Part shown: positions 51,216 through 60,998 of the stretch, piece by piece | Layout: each line of letters opens with the position of its first letter | Position numbering within the stretch: the first letter of the stretch is position 1 | From: JBNPEO01 sp050490315 | GTDB lineage: Bacteria > Actinomycetota > Actinomycetes > Actinomycetales > Micrococcaceae | Reading direction: 5' to 3' | Length of the DNA stretch: 64,000 bases | Assembly (NCBI RefSeq): GCF_050490315.1 | Contig: NZ_JBNPEO010000002.1 | Location: 372,001 to 436,000 of the forward strand | The notes under the pieces: model-generated | The model's input: only the letters and a program-made list of their open reading frames with translations | The model's database searches: none | What the model was told of the DNA's origin: nothing | Made by a program: the position numbers and the translations under genes

Positions 51216-52985
51216 CTATTTGCGGCCGATGAACCAGCCTTGCAAGCGAGCTATTCGAGCTTGCAATTGCTGTTCATTGGCTTGCGCCACCGCCGGGCCG
51301 CCGCACACTTCCCGCAGCTTGTTATGAATAACACCGTGTGGCGTCCCGGTGCGCGCTGACCAAGCAGAAACGTTTTTGGCTAAGTCATTGCGCAGGTCCA
51401 TCAACATTCGGTGATCCGGAATACCGGGTGCGGCGGCTGGGGCTGCTGCCTTTTTACGGCTCTGTTGCTGTTGCTGACGTTGACGTAGCAATAGGCCCAC
51501 TTGCTCCGCGTCCAATAAGCCCGGAATGCCTAAGAAGTCTTGTTCATCCTCAGAGCCGATGTCGCCACCAGTACCGAATTCGCCACCGTCATACAAAACA
51601 CGGTCAAAGGACGCTTGGGAATCGAGTGCCTCGAATTTGCCCTTAGTGAGCGAGTCAGAAGCCTTTTCTTCCTTGTTGGCTTCCTCCATCAGATTCTCTT
51701 CAGGGTTAAAGAGCCCGTCAGAATCTTCCTTCTCTGGCCGGTCCAAGGCGTGGTCTCGCTCGAGTTCCATGGAGTTAGCCAGGGCCATCAATTGAGGCAC
51801 CGAGGGCAGGAAGACGGAGGCAGTTTCTCCGCGCTTACGGGCACGCACAAAACGGCCCACAGCCTGGGCAAAGAACAAAGGCGTTGACGTAGAAGTAGCG
51901 TAAACACCAACGGCGAGGCGGGGAACGTCCACACCTTCGGAGACCATGCGTACAGCAACCATCCAGCGCTGTTCACCTTCGGCAAACGCTTCGATCTTGT
52001 TTGAGGCCTTTGCGTCATCAGAAAGAATAACGGTGGGCGATTCGCCGGTGATCCGTTTGAGCTGACCAGCATAGGCGCGAGCATCCTCGTGGTCAGTGGC
52101 AATGACCAATCCGCCGGCGTCGGGCACCGTTCGGCGGACCTCGCTGAGCCGCTTGTCAGCTGCGGCAAGCACTGCGGGAATCCATTCACCGGTAGGGTTC
52201 AGTGCCGTTCGCCACGCTTGGGATGTAATGTCCTTGGTCACCGCTGCTTCACCGAGGGACGCAGCCATTTCTTCGCCAGCACTTGTGCGCCAGCGCATTT
52301 GACCCGAGTAGGCCATAAACATCACCGGACGGACCACATGGTCTTTGAGCGCCTTGCCGTAGCCGTAGTTGTAGTCGGCCTTGGATCGACGAATACCGTC
52401 CCGGTCCTGCTCATACTCCACAAAAGGGATGGGCGAGGTGTCTGAACGGAACGGTGTACCGGTCAGGGACAAACGACGAACGGCGGGGTCAAAGGCCTCG
52501 CGCAGACCGTCACCCCAAGAGAGTGCCTCACCGCCATGGTGGATTTCATCCAAAATCACCAGAGTGCGGGCGGCTTCCGTTTTGGCGCGATGCAAAAGCG
52601 GTTTGCTAGCAACTTGCGCATAGGTCACTGCAACACCAATAAACCCCCGGCCATGCTGACCGTCTGAGTTTTTGAAGTTGGGGTCAATCGCTAAGCCAAC
52701 TTTGGCCGCTGCGTCCGCCCACTGGCGCTTGAGGTGATCCGTAGGAGCAACAATCGTGATCCGGTTAACAACGCCTGCGTCGACCAGGGTGCTGGCAACC
52801 CGAAGGGCGAACGTTGTTTTACCTGCGCCGGGAGTAGCCACTGCCAAAAAGTCACGCGGAGCCAACGCCGCGTATTTATCAAGAGCCTCTTGCTGCCATG
52901 CACGCAGCTTGGGCGCTGTGCCCCACGCTGCTCGTTCAGGGTATGCGGGGGGCAGTACGGGGCCACCGAAGAGCGTCTCGGTCAT
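51216..52985 (-). CDS. DEAD/DEAH-box (SF2) helicase
   Basis: 589 residues. Motif I ATPGAGKTTFAL, motif Ia IVAPTDHLKRQW, motif II DEIHH, motif III SLTGTPFRSD, and in the second RecA lobe VRMVSEGVDVPRLAVGV and motif VI FFAQAVGRFVRARKRGE. The C-terminal 160 residues carry an acidic stretch, a glutamine run and a helical end (GVIHNKLREVCGG). Typical of a widespread actinobacterial XPB/UvrB-like helicase of unknown role. The start ATG 52985 lacks a good ribosome-binding site. It converges on pncB with a 6-bp gap. Confidence 0.9.
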   Translation of the reverse strand: MTETLFGGPVLPPAYPERAAWGTAPKLRAWQQEALDKYAALAPRDFLAVATPGAGKTTFALRVASTLVDAGVVNRITIVAPTDHLKRQWADAAAKVGLAIDPNFKNSDGQHGRGFIGVAVTYAQVASKPLLHRAKTEAARTLVILDEIHHGGEALSWGDGLREAFDPAVRRLSLTGTPFRSDTSPIPFVEYEQDRDGIRRSKADYNYGYGKALKDHVVRPVMFMAYSGQMRWRTSAGEEMAASLGEAAVTKDITSQAWRTALNPTGEWIPAVLAAADKRLSEVRRTVPDAGGLVIATDHEDARAYAGQLKRITGESPTVILSDDAKASNKIEAFAEGEQRWMVAVRMVSEGVDVPRLAVGVYATSTSTPLFFAQAVGRFVRARKRGETASVFLPSVPQLMALANSMELERDHALDRPEKEDSDGLFNPEENLMEEANKEEKASDSLTKGKFEALDSQASFDRVLYDGGEFGTGGDIGSEDEQDFLGIPGLLDAEQVGLLLRQRQQQQQSRKKAAAPAAAPGIPDHRMLMDLRNDLAKNVSAWSARTGTPHGVIHNKLREVCGGPAVAQANEQQLQARIARLQGWFIGRK

Positions 52986-53061
52986 TAAAAAAGCACCTAT
53001 CGTTTCGGTTGAACGGACATACGCCGTGGCAAAGGCATCACGGCTTCAGCGGGTCTAACCG

Positions 53062-53379
53062 CTACTTGTCCTTGCCCGAATCTCCGCCATCTTTACCCGG
53101 GCGCAGCCCCTCATAAATTTCCTTGCACTGTGGGCATACCGGGAACTTCTGAGGGTCCCGCCCTGGCGTCCACACCTTGCCGCACAAAGCGATCACAGGC
53201 TCACCGCTCAGGGCAGACTCCATGATCTTCTCTTTGCGTACATAGTGCGAAAAGCGCTCCCGGTCCCCCGGCTCTACCTCTTGGCGCAACTCTTCGCGCT
53301 CGATAGTGGCCGTTGAACCACCAGTACCGGAGAGTTCGCGCATCGGATCGTTTTCGAAGGGATCAGGAGGCAAAGTCAT
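53062..53379 (-). CDS. DUF3039 family protein
   Basis: 105 residues. The C-terminal half FSHYVRKEKIMESALSGEPVIALCGKVWTPGRDP followed by FPVCPQCKEIYEGL is the DUF3039 signature; the CxxC plus an earlier cysteine suggest a small metal-binding site. TAAGAT ends 7 bp before ATG 53379, which favours this start over an ATG three codons upstream lying within the hexamer. Function unknown; it sits upstream of the helicase gene in the same direction. Confidence 0.85.
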   Translation of the reverse strand: MTLPPDPFENDPMRELSGTGGSTATIEREELRQEVEPGDRERFSHYVRKEKIMESALSGEPVIALCGKVWTPGRDPQKFPVCPQCKEIYEGLRPGKDGGDSGKDK

Positions 53380-53412
53380 GTGTTCCATCTTAGCGCGCGA
53401 AGCGGTGGAGGA

Positions 53413-54195
53413 TTAGATGCCCTGCCAGCTCGGCTTGTTGTCGAAGGTGTGCCGGTAGTAGTCAGCCAACTTGAGTGAGGACGCAGCTGCCTCATCTACC
53501 AAGATGGTCACGTGCGGGTGCATTTGGAGGATTGAGGCAGCACACATGGCAGATACCGGGCCCTCTACGAACTCCCTAACTGCCTGGGCTTTCTGCGCGC
53601 CGGTAGCCACTAGAACCACGTGCTTGGCATCCATAATGGTACCCAGCCCCTGTGTCACAACGTGGTGTGGGACATCATCAATGCTGTTAAAGAACCGAGC
53701 GTTGTCTCGGCGTGTTTGCTCGATGAGTGTTTTGATCCGAGTGCGGGACGCTAAAGAAGAACCCGGCTCGTTGAAGCCAATGTGCCCATCAGTGCCTACA
53801 CCAAGGATCTGGAGGTCCACCCCGCCCAAGGCCATCATTGAGTCCTCGTAGGCTTGGCAAGCTTCCGTAATGTCCTGGGCGGAGCCGTCTGGCCCGTGCA
53901 CATTCTCCGGTGCGATGTTGACCCGATTGGTAAATTCCCGGCGGATGACTTCCTTGTAGGACTCATAGTGGCCAGCTTCAAGGCCCACGTATTCGTCCAG
54001 AGCAAAGCCATGCGCTTGAGAGAAGTCGAGACCCTCTTCTGTGTGGCGGCGGGCCAATTCGTTGTAGATCGGCAGCGGTGAGGAGCCCGTGGCAAGACCC
54101 AAGACAGCATTGGGTTTTCTGCGCAGCAACGCAGCTATGGCGTCCGCGGCCATGATTCCTATTTGTTTGGAACTAGGCAGAATAACAACTTCCAT
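53413..54195 (-). CDS. nagB: Glucosamine-6-phosphate deaminase
   Basis: 260-residue isomerase/deaminase converting GlcN-6-P to fructose-6-P and ammonia. Motifs: LGLATGSSPLPIYNEL, catalytic aspartate in FALDEYVGL, and the GVGTDGHIGFNEPGSSL block. ATG 54195 follows AGAAGG. nagA, which makes its substrate, starts at 62939 on the other strand rather than alongside. No DasR/NagR-type operator is recognisable upstream. Confidence 0.96.
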   Translation of the reverse strand: MEVVILPSSKQIGIMAADAIAALLRRKPNAVLGLATGSSPLPIYNELARRHTEEGLDFSQAHGFALDEYVGLEAGHYESYKEVIRREFTNRVNIAPENVHGPDGSAQDITEACQAYEDSMMALGGVDLQILGVGTDGHIGFNEPGSSLASRTRIKTLIEQTRRDNARFFNSIDDVPHHVVTQGLGTIMDAKHVVLVATGAQKAQAVREFVEGPVSAMCAASILQMHPHVTILVDEAAASSLKLADYYRHTFDNKPSWQGI

Positions 54196-54286
54196 GGACA
54201 ACAACCTTCTCTACACACAGCTCATCGAATCCCCTCACTCTCGAGGTTATCCCATGTCCGATGACTTGGAAATACTTTGACGTGTC

Positions 54287-55858
54287 CTACTTGTTTATTC
54301 TGAGCTGGGCCAACAACTCAGGTGCCCGCGCGTCGAACCAGCGACCGCCCACTCGGACGCCAAGAATCATCAGGATCCCACCTAGCAACGGCCCCACCAA
54401 AAGGTTGATCAGCCCTAAGGTTGAATCGTCAGTTCTAAGCTGCGTAATAAACAGCACGAGTTCGGGCGCCACTAGAACAGTCAGAATACCCATCCCACCA
54501 AATTGAACCGCCATGGTCTGAGCAGTATTGCCTGCCGGTCTTTTGAAAGGACTCTCGCCCGGGAGCGGTACAGGAGTGGTGTACCGGGCCGAAACCACCG
54601 AGGCTAAGCCGAACCCGCTTCCAAGGACCCCGATCGAGGCCCCCAAAAGTCCCCAGACTAGATCCCACCGAGACGTTATGGCACACGCACCAAGTACAAA
54701 GACCAGGGTTACCGGCACTGCAAACACCGCGCACGCAATAACCCTCCCCCAGCGATCAGCCCGTCCAGCAGTCCCCGTGGCAACGTGCAAAGCAAAGGCC
54801 GTGTTGTCATAGGAGACGTCTGAGGAAATGGACCAGGCCAGCAGAAACGCTGTGAGTGGGCCCAAGAACAACAACTGACCAAAGTTGCCATTCTGGGTGC
54901 CGACGAAGTAAAAAAGCACCGCCATCAATGGCAACACCACCAGGGAACCGCCGTATCGCGGGTCTCTGAACCAATAGCTCAGGCAACGAGCCGCAACTGC
55001 ACCAGTCGGCGTCGAACTAAAAAGGTTGAAGTATCCCAGCTTGCCGCCAGAGCGTTTGACAGCACTATTGTGCGGAGGGTTGACCAAAGCGCTGTCCATA
55101 CTGATCTTCCACAGCCATGCAAAGACCAACAGTGATACCAGCGCGATCAAAAATTTGAGCCCAGCAAAGCCCAGATGACCAGCGGCAAGCTCAGCTGGAA
55201 TGGACCACGCGGCACCCAGCGGCGTCCAAGCAAAAGCCTGAGCCAGGGAAATAAAAACATCAGTGGATTTTTCGGCGGCTGTTGCAGTCGTTGCAACGAT
55301 CGGCCCCAAAAGCATCAGGGGGATAAAGGCAATAATCCGGCTAACGTCACGGAATCTACGCGAAGCAGACAAATTGGTGGTGACGGTGGCCACTAGCCGC
55401 GAGAGCACCACACAGCTCAGAACAGCCATCAAAGAACCAACTAGAGCCCCCACAAGAACAAGTGGCCCACGTGCCCACGTAAACAAGGTGGCTAGGGACA
55501 CTAAAAGGGTGGCAACCCCGGGAATTCCAATCAGGCCAGCGAGCGTCATCCCCATCAGCAATCTGGGCACGGGGATGGGAAAACTTGTAAATCGTGCCGG
55601 GTCCAGAGTCATGTCCACTCCCCCGGCGACCACGGGAACAATAGCCCAGGCCAGCATGGCAATAGAACCGCCAAGAACAACTGCGGTGCCAGCAACGGTG
55701 ACGCTAGTTTGATGCAACCCAATGAGCCCGGCTACCAGCAGGGCCATCACAAAGAGGCCGTACACGCCGCCGAGGATGATTCCTACTAGCTGCCATGGAC
55801 TTCGACGGAAGCCGTTGCGCAATAGGAGAAGCTTGAGCCTTAAGAGGTTCGCAACCAT
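54287..55858 (-). CDS. ABC transporter permease
   Basis: 523 residues with about 12 hydrophobic helices and no soluble domain, typical of actinobacterial ABC-2-like permeases. It starts within the last 19 bp of the ATPase gene, so the pair is translationally coupled and forms an exporter of unknown substrate. Confidence 0.85.
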   Translation of the reverse strand: MVANLLRLKLLLLRNGFRRSPWQLVGIILGGVYGLFVMALLVAGLIGLHQTSVTVAGTAVVLGGSIAMLAWAIVPVVAGGVDMTLDPARFTSFPIPVPRLLMGMTLAGLIGIPGVATLLVSLATLFTWARGPLVLVGALVGSLMAVLSCVVLSRLVATVTTNLSASRRFRDVSRIIAFIPLMLLGPIVATTATAAEKSTDVFISLAQAFAWTPLGAAWSIPAELAAGHLGFAGLKFLIALVSLLVFAWLWKISMDSALVNPPHNSAVKRSGGKLGYFNLFSSTPTGAVAARCLSYWFRDPRYGGSLVVLPLMAVLFYFVGTQNGNFGQLLFLGPLTAFLLAWSISSDVSYDNTAFALHVATGTAGRADRWGRVIACAVFAVPVTLVFVLGACAITSRWDLVWGLLGASIGVLGSGFGLASVVSARYTTPVPLPGESPFKRPAGNTAQTMAVQFGGMGILTVLVAPELVLFITQLRTDDSTLGLINLLVGPLLGGILMILGVRVGGRWFDARAPELLAQLRINK

Positions 55859-56622
55859 TCCAGTCCCCCTCCGTGTGTGCGTCCGCCAACCAATTCCACA
55901 AAGCGCTCTTCTAGGCTCTGCTCACCGCGCACTTCATCCACAGTTCCTGCAGCAAGAACTCGGCCACCAGAAATGACAGCGACGTGGTCACACATACGTT
56001 GCACCAAATCCATCACGTGGCTCGAAACAATGACGGTTCCACCTGAGGCTACGTAGTCCTCGAGGATGGATCGAATGTTCGCTGAAGAGACTGGATCAAC
56101 TGATTCGAAGGGTTCATCCAGCACCAGAACCCGCGGAGCATGAACCAGCGCCGAGGCGAGGGCGATCTTTTTAGTCATACCGGCCGAGTAGTCCACAACT
56201 AAGGTTCCGGCGTCCCCCGTGAGATCCAGCGCACTCAGCAGATCGGCCGTTCGTTGTGCCACAACGTCCCGCTCCATACCCCTCAAAAGGCCCGAATAGG
56301 TGACGAGCTGCTCGCCGGTCAGGCGATCAAAAAGACGGACGCCATCCGGCAAAACTCCCAAAAGACGCTTCGCCTCTAATGGCTTTTGCCAAACGTCCGT
56401 TCCCAAAACAAAGGCTTGGCCAATGTCTGGCCGTAAGAGGCCAGTCGCCATCGACAGTGTGGTGGTTTTACCGGCACCATTAGGGCCAACGAGTCCGTAG
56501 AACGAGCCTGCCGGAACTTCAAGGCTGATAGCGTCAACGGCAATTTTTTCTCCGAAGCGTTTCCCCAAGCCGCGCAAAGTCAAAGCAGGCACACGAGTGT
56601 GATGTTCTTGCGTGTCAGTCAT
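55840..56622 (-). CDS. ABC transporter ATP-binding protein
   Basis: 260 residues. Walker A GLVGPNGAGKTTTLSMATGLL, Q-loop region LLGVLPDGVRLFDRLTGEQ, a degenerate signature VDYSAGMTKKIALASAL in place of LSGGQ, Walker B VLVLDEPFESVD and the switch histidine in VSSHVMDL. The organisation is of the ABC-2 export type. TAGCGT ends 7 bp before ATG 56622, favouring it over the GTG three codons upstream and predicting a leaderless mRNA. Confidence 0.92.
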   Translation of the reverse strand: MTDTQEHHTRVPALTLRGLGKRFGEKIAVDAISLEVPAGSFYGLVGPNGAGKTTTLSMATGLLRPDIGQAFVLGTDVWQKPLEAKRLLGVLPDGVRLFDRLTGEQLVTYSGLLRGMERDVVAQRTADLLSALDLTGDAGTLVVDYSAGMTKKIALASALVHAPRVLVLDEPFESVDPVSSANIRSILEDYVASGGTVIVSSHVMDLVQRMCDHVAVISGGRVLAAGTVDEVRGEQSLEERFVELVGGRTHGGGLEWLRTS

Positions 56623-56735
56623 GCCCTCCACGCTAACAAGCTCTGGAACGACTACGTGTCAATCGAAAGGACTACATTGGTGCTTACTTTTGGACGGACC
56701 AAAGGGAAAGTTCAAAAAAGCGTTTCAGAAGCTCT

Positions 56736-57755
56736 CTAGAACAACACCCTTGCCAACGCTTGGCGCGCCTTTGCCACACGCTCGTCCTGAGGGCCAACAA
56801 CATCAAAGAGTTCCAGCAAGCGCACTCGAGCCGGTTCGCGGGACTCACCGAAATTACGTCCAATAAAGCTCACAATGCGTGCGAATCCGTCTTCAACGTG
56901 GCCACCTGAAATATCGAGGTCGGCAACAAGCAACTGAGCGTCCAAGTCATCTGGTGCATCAGCAGCCTTTGCACGCAGTTCCTCTGCCTGAGGTGCTGTG
57001 ACGTCCTGCAAACGAATCATCAGCTGAACTTGGGCTAAACCGGCTTTGGCATCACGGTCAGCCGGCTGCTCGGCAAGTGCCTTGCGATATGCCTGCTCTG
57101 CAGTGGCAAAGTCGCCCGCTTCAATGGCGTCGTAAGCCTCTTGGTGCAGGGGCGGCAACGGAACCTCAGCCGCGGCAGCCGGATCATCACCGAGCGCACC
57201 GTTCAGGCTGCCCGTTACACCGTTAGCACGAGCCACATTCAAGAGTTCATCCAAGAACGTCCGGATGCGATCGGCGTCAGCCGAGCCTTGGAACAATGGG
57301 ACGGGCTGGCCCTTGACCAGCGCCACCACGGAAGGAACTGCGGTTACGGCAAATGCCTGAGCTAGCTGGGGAAACGCTTCAATGTCTGCAGCACCAAGGA
57401 CTAGGGCACCGTTATAGCTGTCCACCTGGGCCTGAGTGGTGGCCAGCACCTGAGCGGACTCCGGAGAGTACTGAGCCCACATCGCCACAACCACCGGAAC
57501 CTGTGCAGATATTTGCACAAGCTCTTGGAAGTTTTGCTCCGTGATATCAACGCGGTAGCTTCGCTGTCCTTCGGCTACCGCAGCGCCTTGGCCAGCGGGT
57601 TGGCCAGCACCCGGCGCGGAGCCGGCACTCGACGTAGCGCCAGTGCCCGCAGCACCAGGACGCGGGTTTTTCAACGGGGACAAGTCCACCGCCCCACGAA
57701 GACTAATGGGCTCAGAAGCCCCCGGGACGGACGGGCGGGATGGAGGCAAACTCAT
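56736..57755 (-). CDS. CnoX/YbbN-like thioredoxin-fold and TPR co-chaperone
   Basis: 339 residues: a disordered Pro/Gly/Ala/Ser-rich N-terminus (1-65), a thioredoxin-fold domain (about 66-175), and a helical TPR-like C-terminal part (LPPLHQEAYDAIEAGDFATAEQAYRKALAEQPADRDAKAGL). The active-site position reads WAQYSPES: both redox cysteines are replaced by serines, as in actinobacterial YbbN homologues, so it is not a disulfide reductase but probably a holdase/co-chaperone. TAGAGT ends 6 bp before the ATG: leaderless. Confidence 0.88.
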   Translation of the reverse strand: MSLPPSRPSVPGASEPISLRGAVDLSPLKNPRPGAAGTGATSSAGSAPGAGQPAGQGAAVAEGQRSYRVDITEQNFQELVQISAQVPVVVAMWAQYSPESAQVLATTQAQVDSYNGALVLGAADIEAFPQLAQAFAVTAVPSVVALVKGQPVPLFQGSADADRIRTFLDELLNVARANGVTGSLNGALGDDPAAAAEVPLPPLHQEAYDAIEAGDFATAEQAYRKALAEQPADRDAKAGLAQVQLMIRLQDVTAPQAEELRAKAADAPDDLDAQLLVADLDISGGHVEDGFARIVSFIGRNFGESREPARVRLLELFDVVGPQDERVAKARQALARVLF

Positions 57756-57779
57756 GGATCTACTCTATCTGCCGTGTGC

Positions 57780-59486
57780 TTACTCGAAGGTTGCGCCAAC
57801 CAGGCCGCGGGTAGCGGCGATCAACTTCATAGTGTCTTTTGAATCCGAGCTCGGAACATAAACCGCCACTGACTCGTCGTAGGTAATGCGCAAGCTCTTG
57901 GTAGTTTCCTTACCGCCAGCGAGAACCGAAGCGCCGCCGTCGAGCAAGAGCTTATCGCCTGCCGACTTGGGCTTCTGCAGCACGGTGTACTTCAAGTGAC
58001 CAATCACCAACGCACCGCCATCTTCAGTACGGAAGACCTTGGTATCAGCTGGCACCGCTACATGCGCAAATTGAGTAACGGCATCGGGGCTCTTGGACAG
58101 AAGATCCTTTTGGTAGGCCGCGGTGTCAGAGAAGTAGGCGTTCTCCGGGAACTTGGCCTTTGAGGCACCAACGTTATTGCTCAATTTATCGCCCAAGGTA
58201 TTAAGGGCAGAGTTGGCATCCTGCTGGAGTTTGTCCTTGCTGTCTGCCTTGAGTACCGCCGCGCCCTTAGGGTCCGCATTGGGGAAGGTATTGCCAGGCA
58301 GTAGGTAGGAGGCCGAAACGAGCTTGTAGTTCTCGCGCGGTCCAGCTTGAGTCAGGGTCAGCAACTGGGGTACCGGGTTGCCGCTGCCCTGCGTGACGGC
58401 CATAATCTGGCGCGGCCATGCACGGGAAGTACCAATGACGGTGGTCAGTAGCTTACTCGACGTCACCGGAGCCACAGCTGTGTAGTTTCCAGACTGGGCA
58501 CGAATTTTGTAGTTCTGAGTGCGAACCGTCAAAGCTGTTCCAGCAACTCGCCCAGTGAGCTTCTTAGCGTCCTTGGCCGCGTCAGCAGTTCCTACTGCGT
58601 TGACCGTCTGATCAAGGATGCGCTTGAGCTGCGTGTCGAGAACTACCGGCGAATCAGGAGCGCTGTCCTGCGCAACCGCCGTAGAGGAAGCCGAAGGCGC
58701 TGGCGTTGCGGTGTCTGCGGAAGCAGCAGAGGCTCCACCCAAAGCTGCTGCGCCTGATAGACCAAAAATAGCGATCAAAGCCAGAGTGCCAGTTCCGTTG
58801 GCCGAGCCAGCTCCCTTAGCGGGAGCCGCGTCTGTAACCGGCTTACTGCCGCCAGCAGTTGTTCCACGCTTGCCGTTGGAATTCTTGTTGAGCACAACCA
58901 AGGCGATACCTGCCAGGACCAAAATCCCACCGAGAACTATCAGTGGAATGGCCCAAGGTGTAGACGTGTCGTTGGCAACCGTGAAGGAGATGTCCTTAGG
59001 TGCGGGCTTGGTGCCGTCACTAGCAATCAGAAGGTCCCAGTCCCCATCGCCCGGGACCGTCCAGTTGTAGGTCAGCTCGCCACTGGCCGATTCGCTGCTT
59101 GCCCACAGGTCTGCACCTGCCGGATTCGGAGACTTCGCGTCGCCGTCGCTGTGGGTAATATTGAGCGACTTTTTGTCTTCTGAGATCGATTCGACAGTGT
59201 TGTGGGCAGTTTTGCCCACCCAAGCGTCAACGTCGTCGGGCCGGGCCGTAGCGAGCAAGAAATTGCCATCGCCTTTGACCTTGATCTCCACGGTTGAACC
59301 CGCCGAGGTCCGTAGAGCTTGTTTTACAACGGTCAGCGGAGCATCCTGAACGTCAGCGGAAGCGGACGCAGTAATGGTGCTCGACGGTGCCCAGAATGTC
59401 TTCTGGCCAATTCCCAGCAACAGCGTCAACAGCCCGAGCAATACGAGGGCCAGCGCAGATTTCAAACGCACAAATATACCTATCAT
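57780..59486 (-). CDS. Bipartite membrane protein with two extracytoplasmic domains
   Basis: 568 residues, family not recognised with certainty. TM1 is near 9-27; residues 45-170 form a beta-rich extracytoplasmic domain ending in the TYNWTVPGDGDWDLLIASDG region; TM2 lies near 176-198 (WAIPLIVLGGILVLAGIALVV); after a short linker a third hydrophobic stretch (about 230-255, LALIAIFGLSGAAALGGASA) looks like an internal signal peptide with an A-x-A site, followed by a secreted-looking domain of about 310 residues. It might be a fusion of a membrane protein and a formerly separate exported protein. The start ATG is plausible but not certain. Confidence 0.7.
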   Translation of the reverse strand: MIGIFVRLKSALALVLLGLLTLLLGIGQKTFWAPSSTITASASADVQDAPLTVVKQALRTSAGSTVEIKVKGDGNFLLATARPDDVDAWVGKTAHNTVESISEDKKSLNITHSDGDAKSPNPAGADLWASSESASGELTYNWTVPGDGDWDLLIASDGTKPAPKDISFTVANDTSTPWAIPLIVLGGILVLAGIALVVLNKNSNGKRGTTAGGSKPVTDAAPAKGAGSANGTGTLALIAIFGLSGAAALGGASAASADTATPAPSASSTAVAQDSAPDSPVVLDTQLKRILDQTVNAVGTADAAKDAKKLTGRVAGTALTVRTQNYKIRAQSGNYTAVAPVTSSKLLTTVIGTSRAWPRQIMAVTQGSGNPVPQLLTLTQAGPRENYKLVSASYLLPGNTFPNADPKGAAVLKADSKDKLQQDANSALNTLGDKLSNNVGASKAKFPENAYFSDTAAYQKDLLSKSPDAVTQFAHVAVPADTKVFRTEDGGALVIGHLKYTVLQKPKSAGDKLLLDGGASVLAGGKETTKSLRITYDESVAVYVPSSDSKDTMKLIAATRGLVGATFE

Positions 59487-59631
59487 CGGCGGAAAGTTCC
59501 CTCTAATAGTAACCGTTTTGTTACCGAAGAGTCAGGTCGAGCCCCACCATCGCACCGAGATCAGGGGCTATTCGCTGGCCAAGTACCCCTGTACTTCCCA
59601 GTGTTGGCAAGGGTGGCTGGTAGTCTTTGCG

Positions 59632-60984
59632 ATGATCATCACTCGTGCCCTCGGACACGCGAACCACAAGAACCCAGACAAGCAAAGGCACCCAAAAGCC
59701 GTGACTCCTCCCCCGGATAACACCTCCAATGAGCCTGCGCACAGCGACACAGTGCCGGTATCAAATGCGCGCACAGCAGGACCACGTTCGTTAGTGAATC
59801 GAGTCCTTACTGCACTGCGCCGCCCAATCCCTGGAGCACAGCCTCGAATCCGTTTCGAGATGCCGCCTGAGTCCGAAGAATCCGAGGACCTAGAGCTTCA
59901 GACCGAGTCATCCGGCGCCGGAAACTTTGGTTCACCCGGCCCACGAATTTCATCCCAGCACCCGCTCTATTTTGGTTTTATGGGCACCGTAGGCGTGGGC
60001 ATAGCACTGTTCCTCTACGGCATCGCGAGCCAGAATACGCAGCTGATCCTGTGGATTGTTGCAGCACTCTTTATTGCTCTGGGGTTGGATCCGGTGGTTC
60101 GCTGGTTTGAATCCCACAAGATCCCCCGCCCGGCTGGCATTGCCATTGTGCTGTTTATTCTCGTTGCCGGGGTGGGCGCATTCTTTGCCAGCCTGATCCC
60201 AACGATCGTTGACCAAGTCACCCAGATTGTCCAACAAGGCCCCATCTGGGTGCAGGATTTCTTGAACTCGGACTTCTACCGGAACCTTAATGAGCAATTT
60301 GGCATCAAAGACCGTATCACCGAGGAGCTCGGCAAATTCACAAAGGATTCAAACACCATCGGTGGCATCTTCGGTGGGGTTTTGGGTTTTGGATCCACCG
60401 TAGCCAATGGCTTGTTCGGGGCCTTGATTGTTTTGGTTTTGAGCCTGTATTTCCTCGCCGCCATGCCGGCCATGAAGCGTTGGGCCTACCGCTTGGCTCC
60501 GCGTTCGCGCCGCCCCCGCGTGGAGGCACTTTCCGAAGAGATCACCCGTTCCGTAGGCAACTACGTGATTGGTCAGGCGTGCGTGGCATTACTCAATGGA
60601 ACTTTCGCTTTTATTGTGATGACCATTTTGCACGTTCCCTTTAGCGTGTTGCTCGCCTTTGTGGTGGTTCTCCTGGCCTTTATCCCTCTAGTGGGCGGAA
60701 TGATTGCAGCGGTGGTTGTGATCTTGATATCGCTCACCGTTGGCTGGCAAACCGCTGTGATCTACGCGATCTGCTACTTCGCCTACCTACAGTTCGAGGC
60801 ATACTTCATATCACCTCGAATTATGCAGCGAGCAGTTGCTGTACCCGGCGCCGTGGCCGTAATTTCCGTGATTGCTGGCGGAACTCTACTCGGCATTTTG
60901 GGCGCTTTGATCGCCATTCCCACGGCGGCTGCCGTGATGCTGCTGATGAAAGAAGTTTTTATCAAGCGCCAAGATCAGCACTAG
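59632..60984 (+). CDS. AI-2E family transporter (PerM-like)
   Basis: 450 residues. A long, polar, Pro/Thr-rich N-terminus (about 1-100) precedes eight predicted helices of the AI-2E/PerM family: WIVAALFIALGLDPVVRWFE, FASLIPTIVDQVTQIVQQGP, LSLYFLAAMPAMKRWAYRLAPRSRR and AFIPLVGGMIAAVVVILIS. Members export varied small molecules; the autoinducer link is only historical. The ATG at 59632 is chosen because TAGTCT lies 5 bp before it; the frame opens further upstream in DNA antisense to the neighbouring gene. Confidence 0.88.
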   Translation: MIITRALGHANHKNPDKQRHPKAVTPPPDNTSNEPAHSDTVPVSNARTAGPRSLVNRVLTALRRPIPGAQPRIRFEMPPESEESEDLELQTESSGAGNFGSPGPRISSQHPLYFGFMGTVGVGIALFLYGIASQNTQLILWIVAALFIALGLDPVVRWFESHKIPRPAGIAIVLFILVAGVGAFFASLIPTIVDQVTQIVQQGPIWVQDFLNSDFYRNLNEQFGIKDRITEELGKFTKDSNTIGGIFGGVLGFGSTVANGLFGALIVLVLSLYFLAAMPAMKRWAYRLAPRSRRPRVEALSEEITRSVGNYVIGQACVALLNGTFAFIVMTILHVPFSVLLAFVVVLLAFIPLVGGMIAAVVVILISLTVGWQTAVIYAICYFAYLQFEAYFISPRIMQRAVAVPGAVAVISVIAGGTLLGILGALIAIPTAAAVMLLMKEVFIKRQDQH

Positions 60985-60998
60985 GTGCTAATCCGCCG

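Noticed and set aside
54196..54286. DasR/NagR-type GlcNAc operator upstream of nagB (and nagA)
   Set aside because: No TGGTCTAGACCA-like palindrome is present at either gene.
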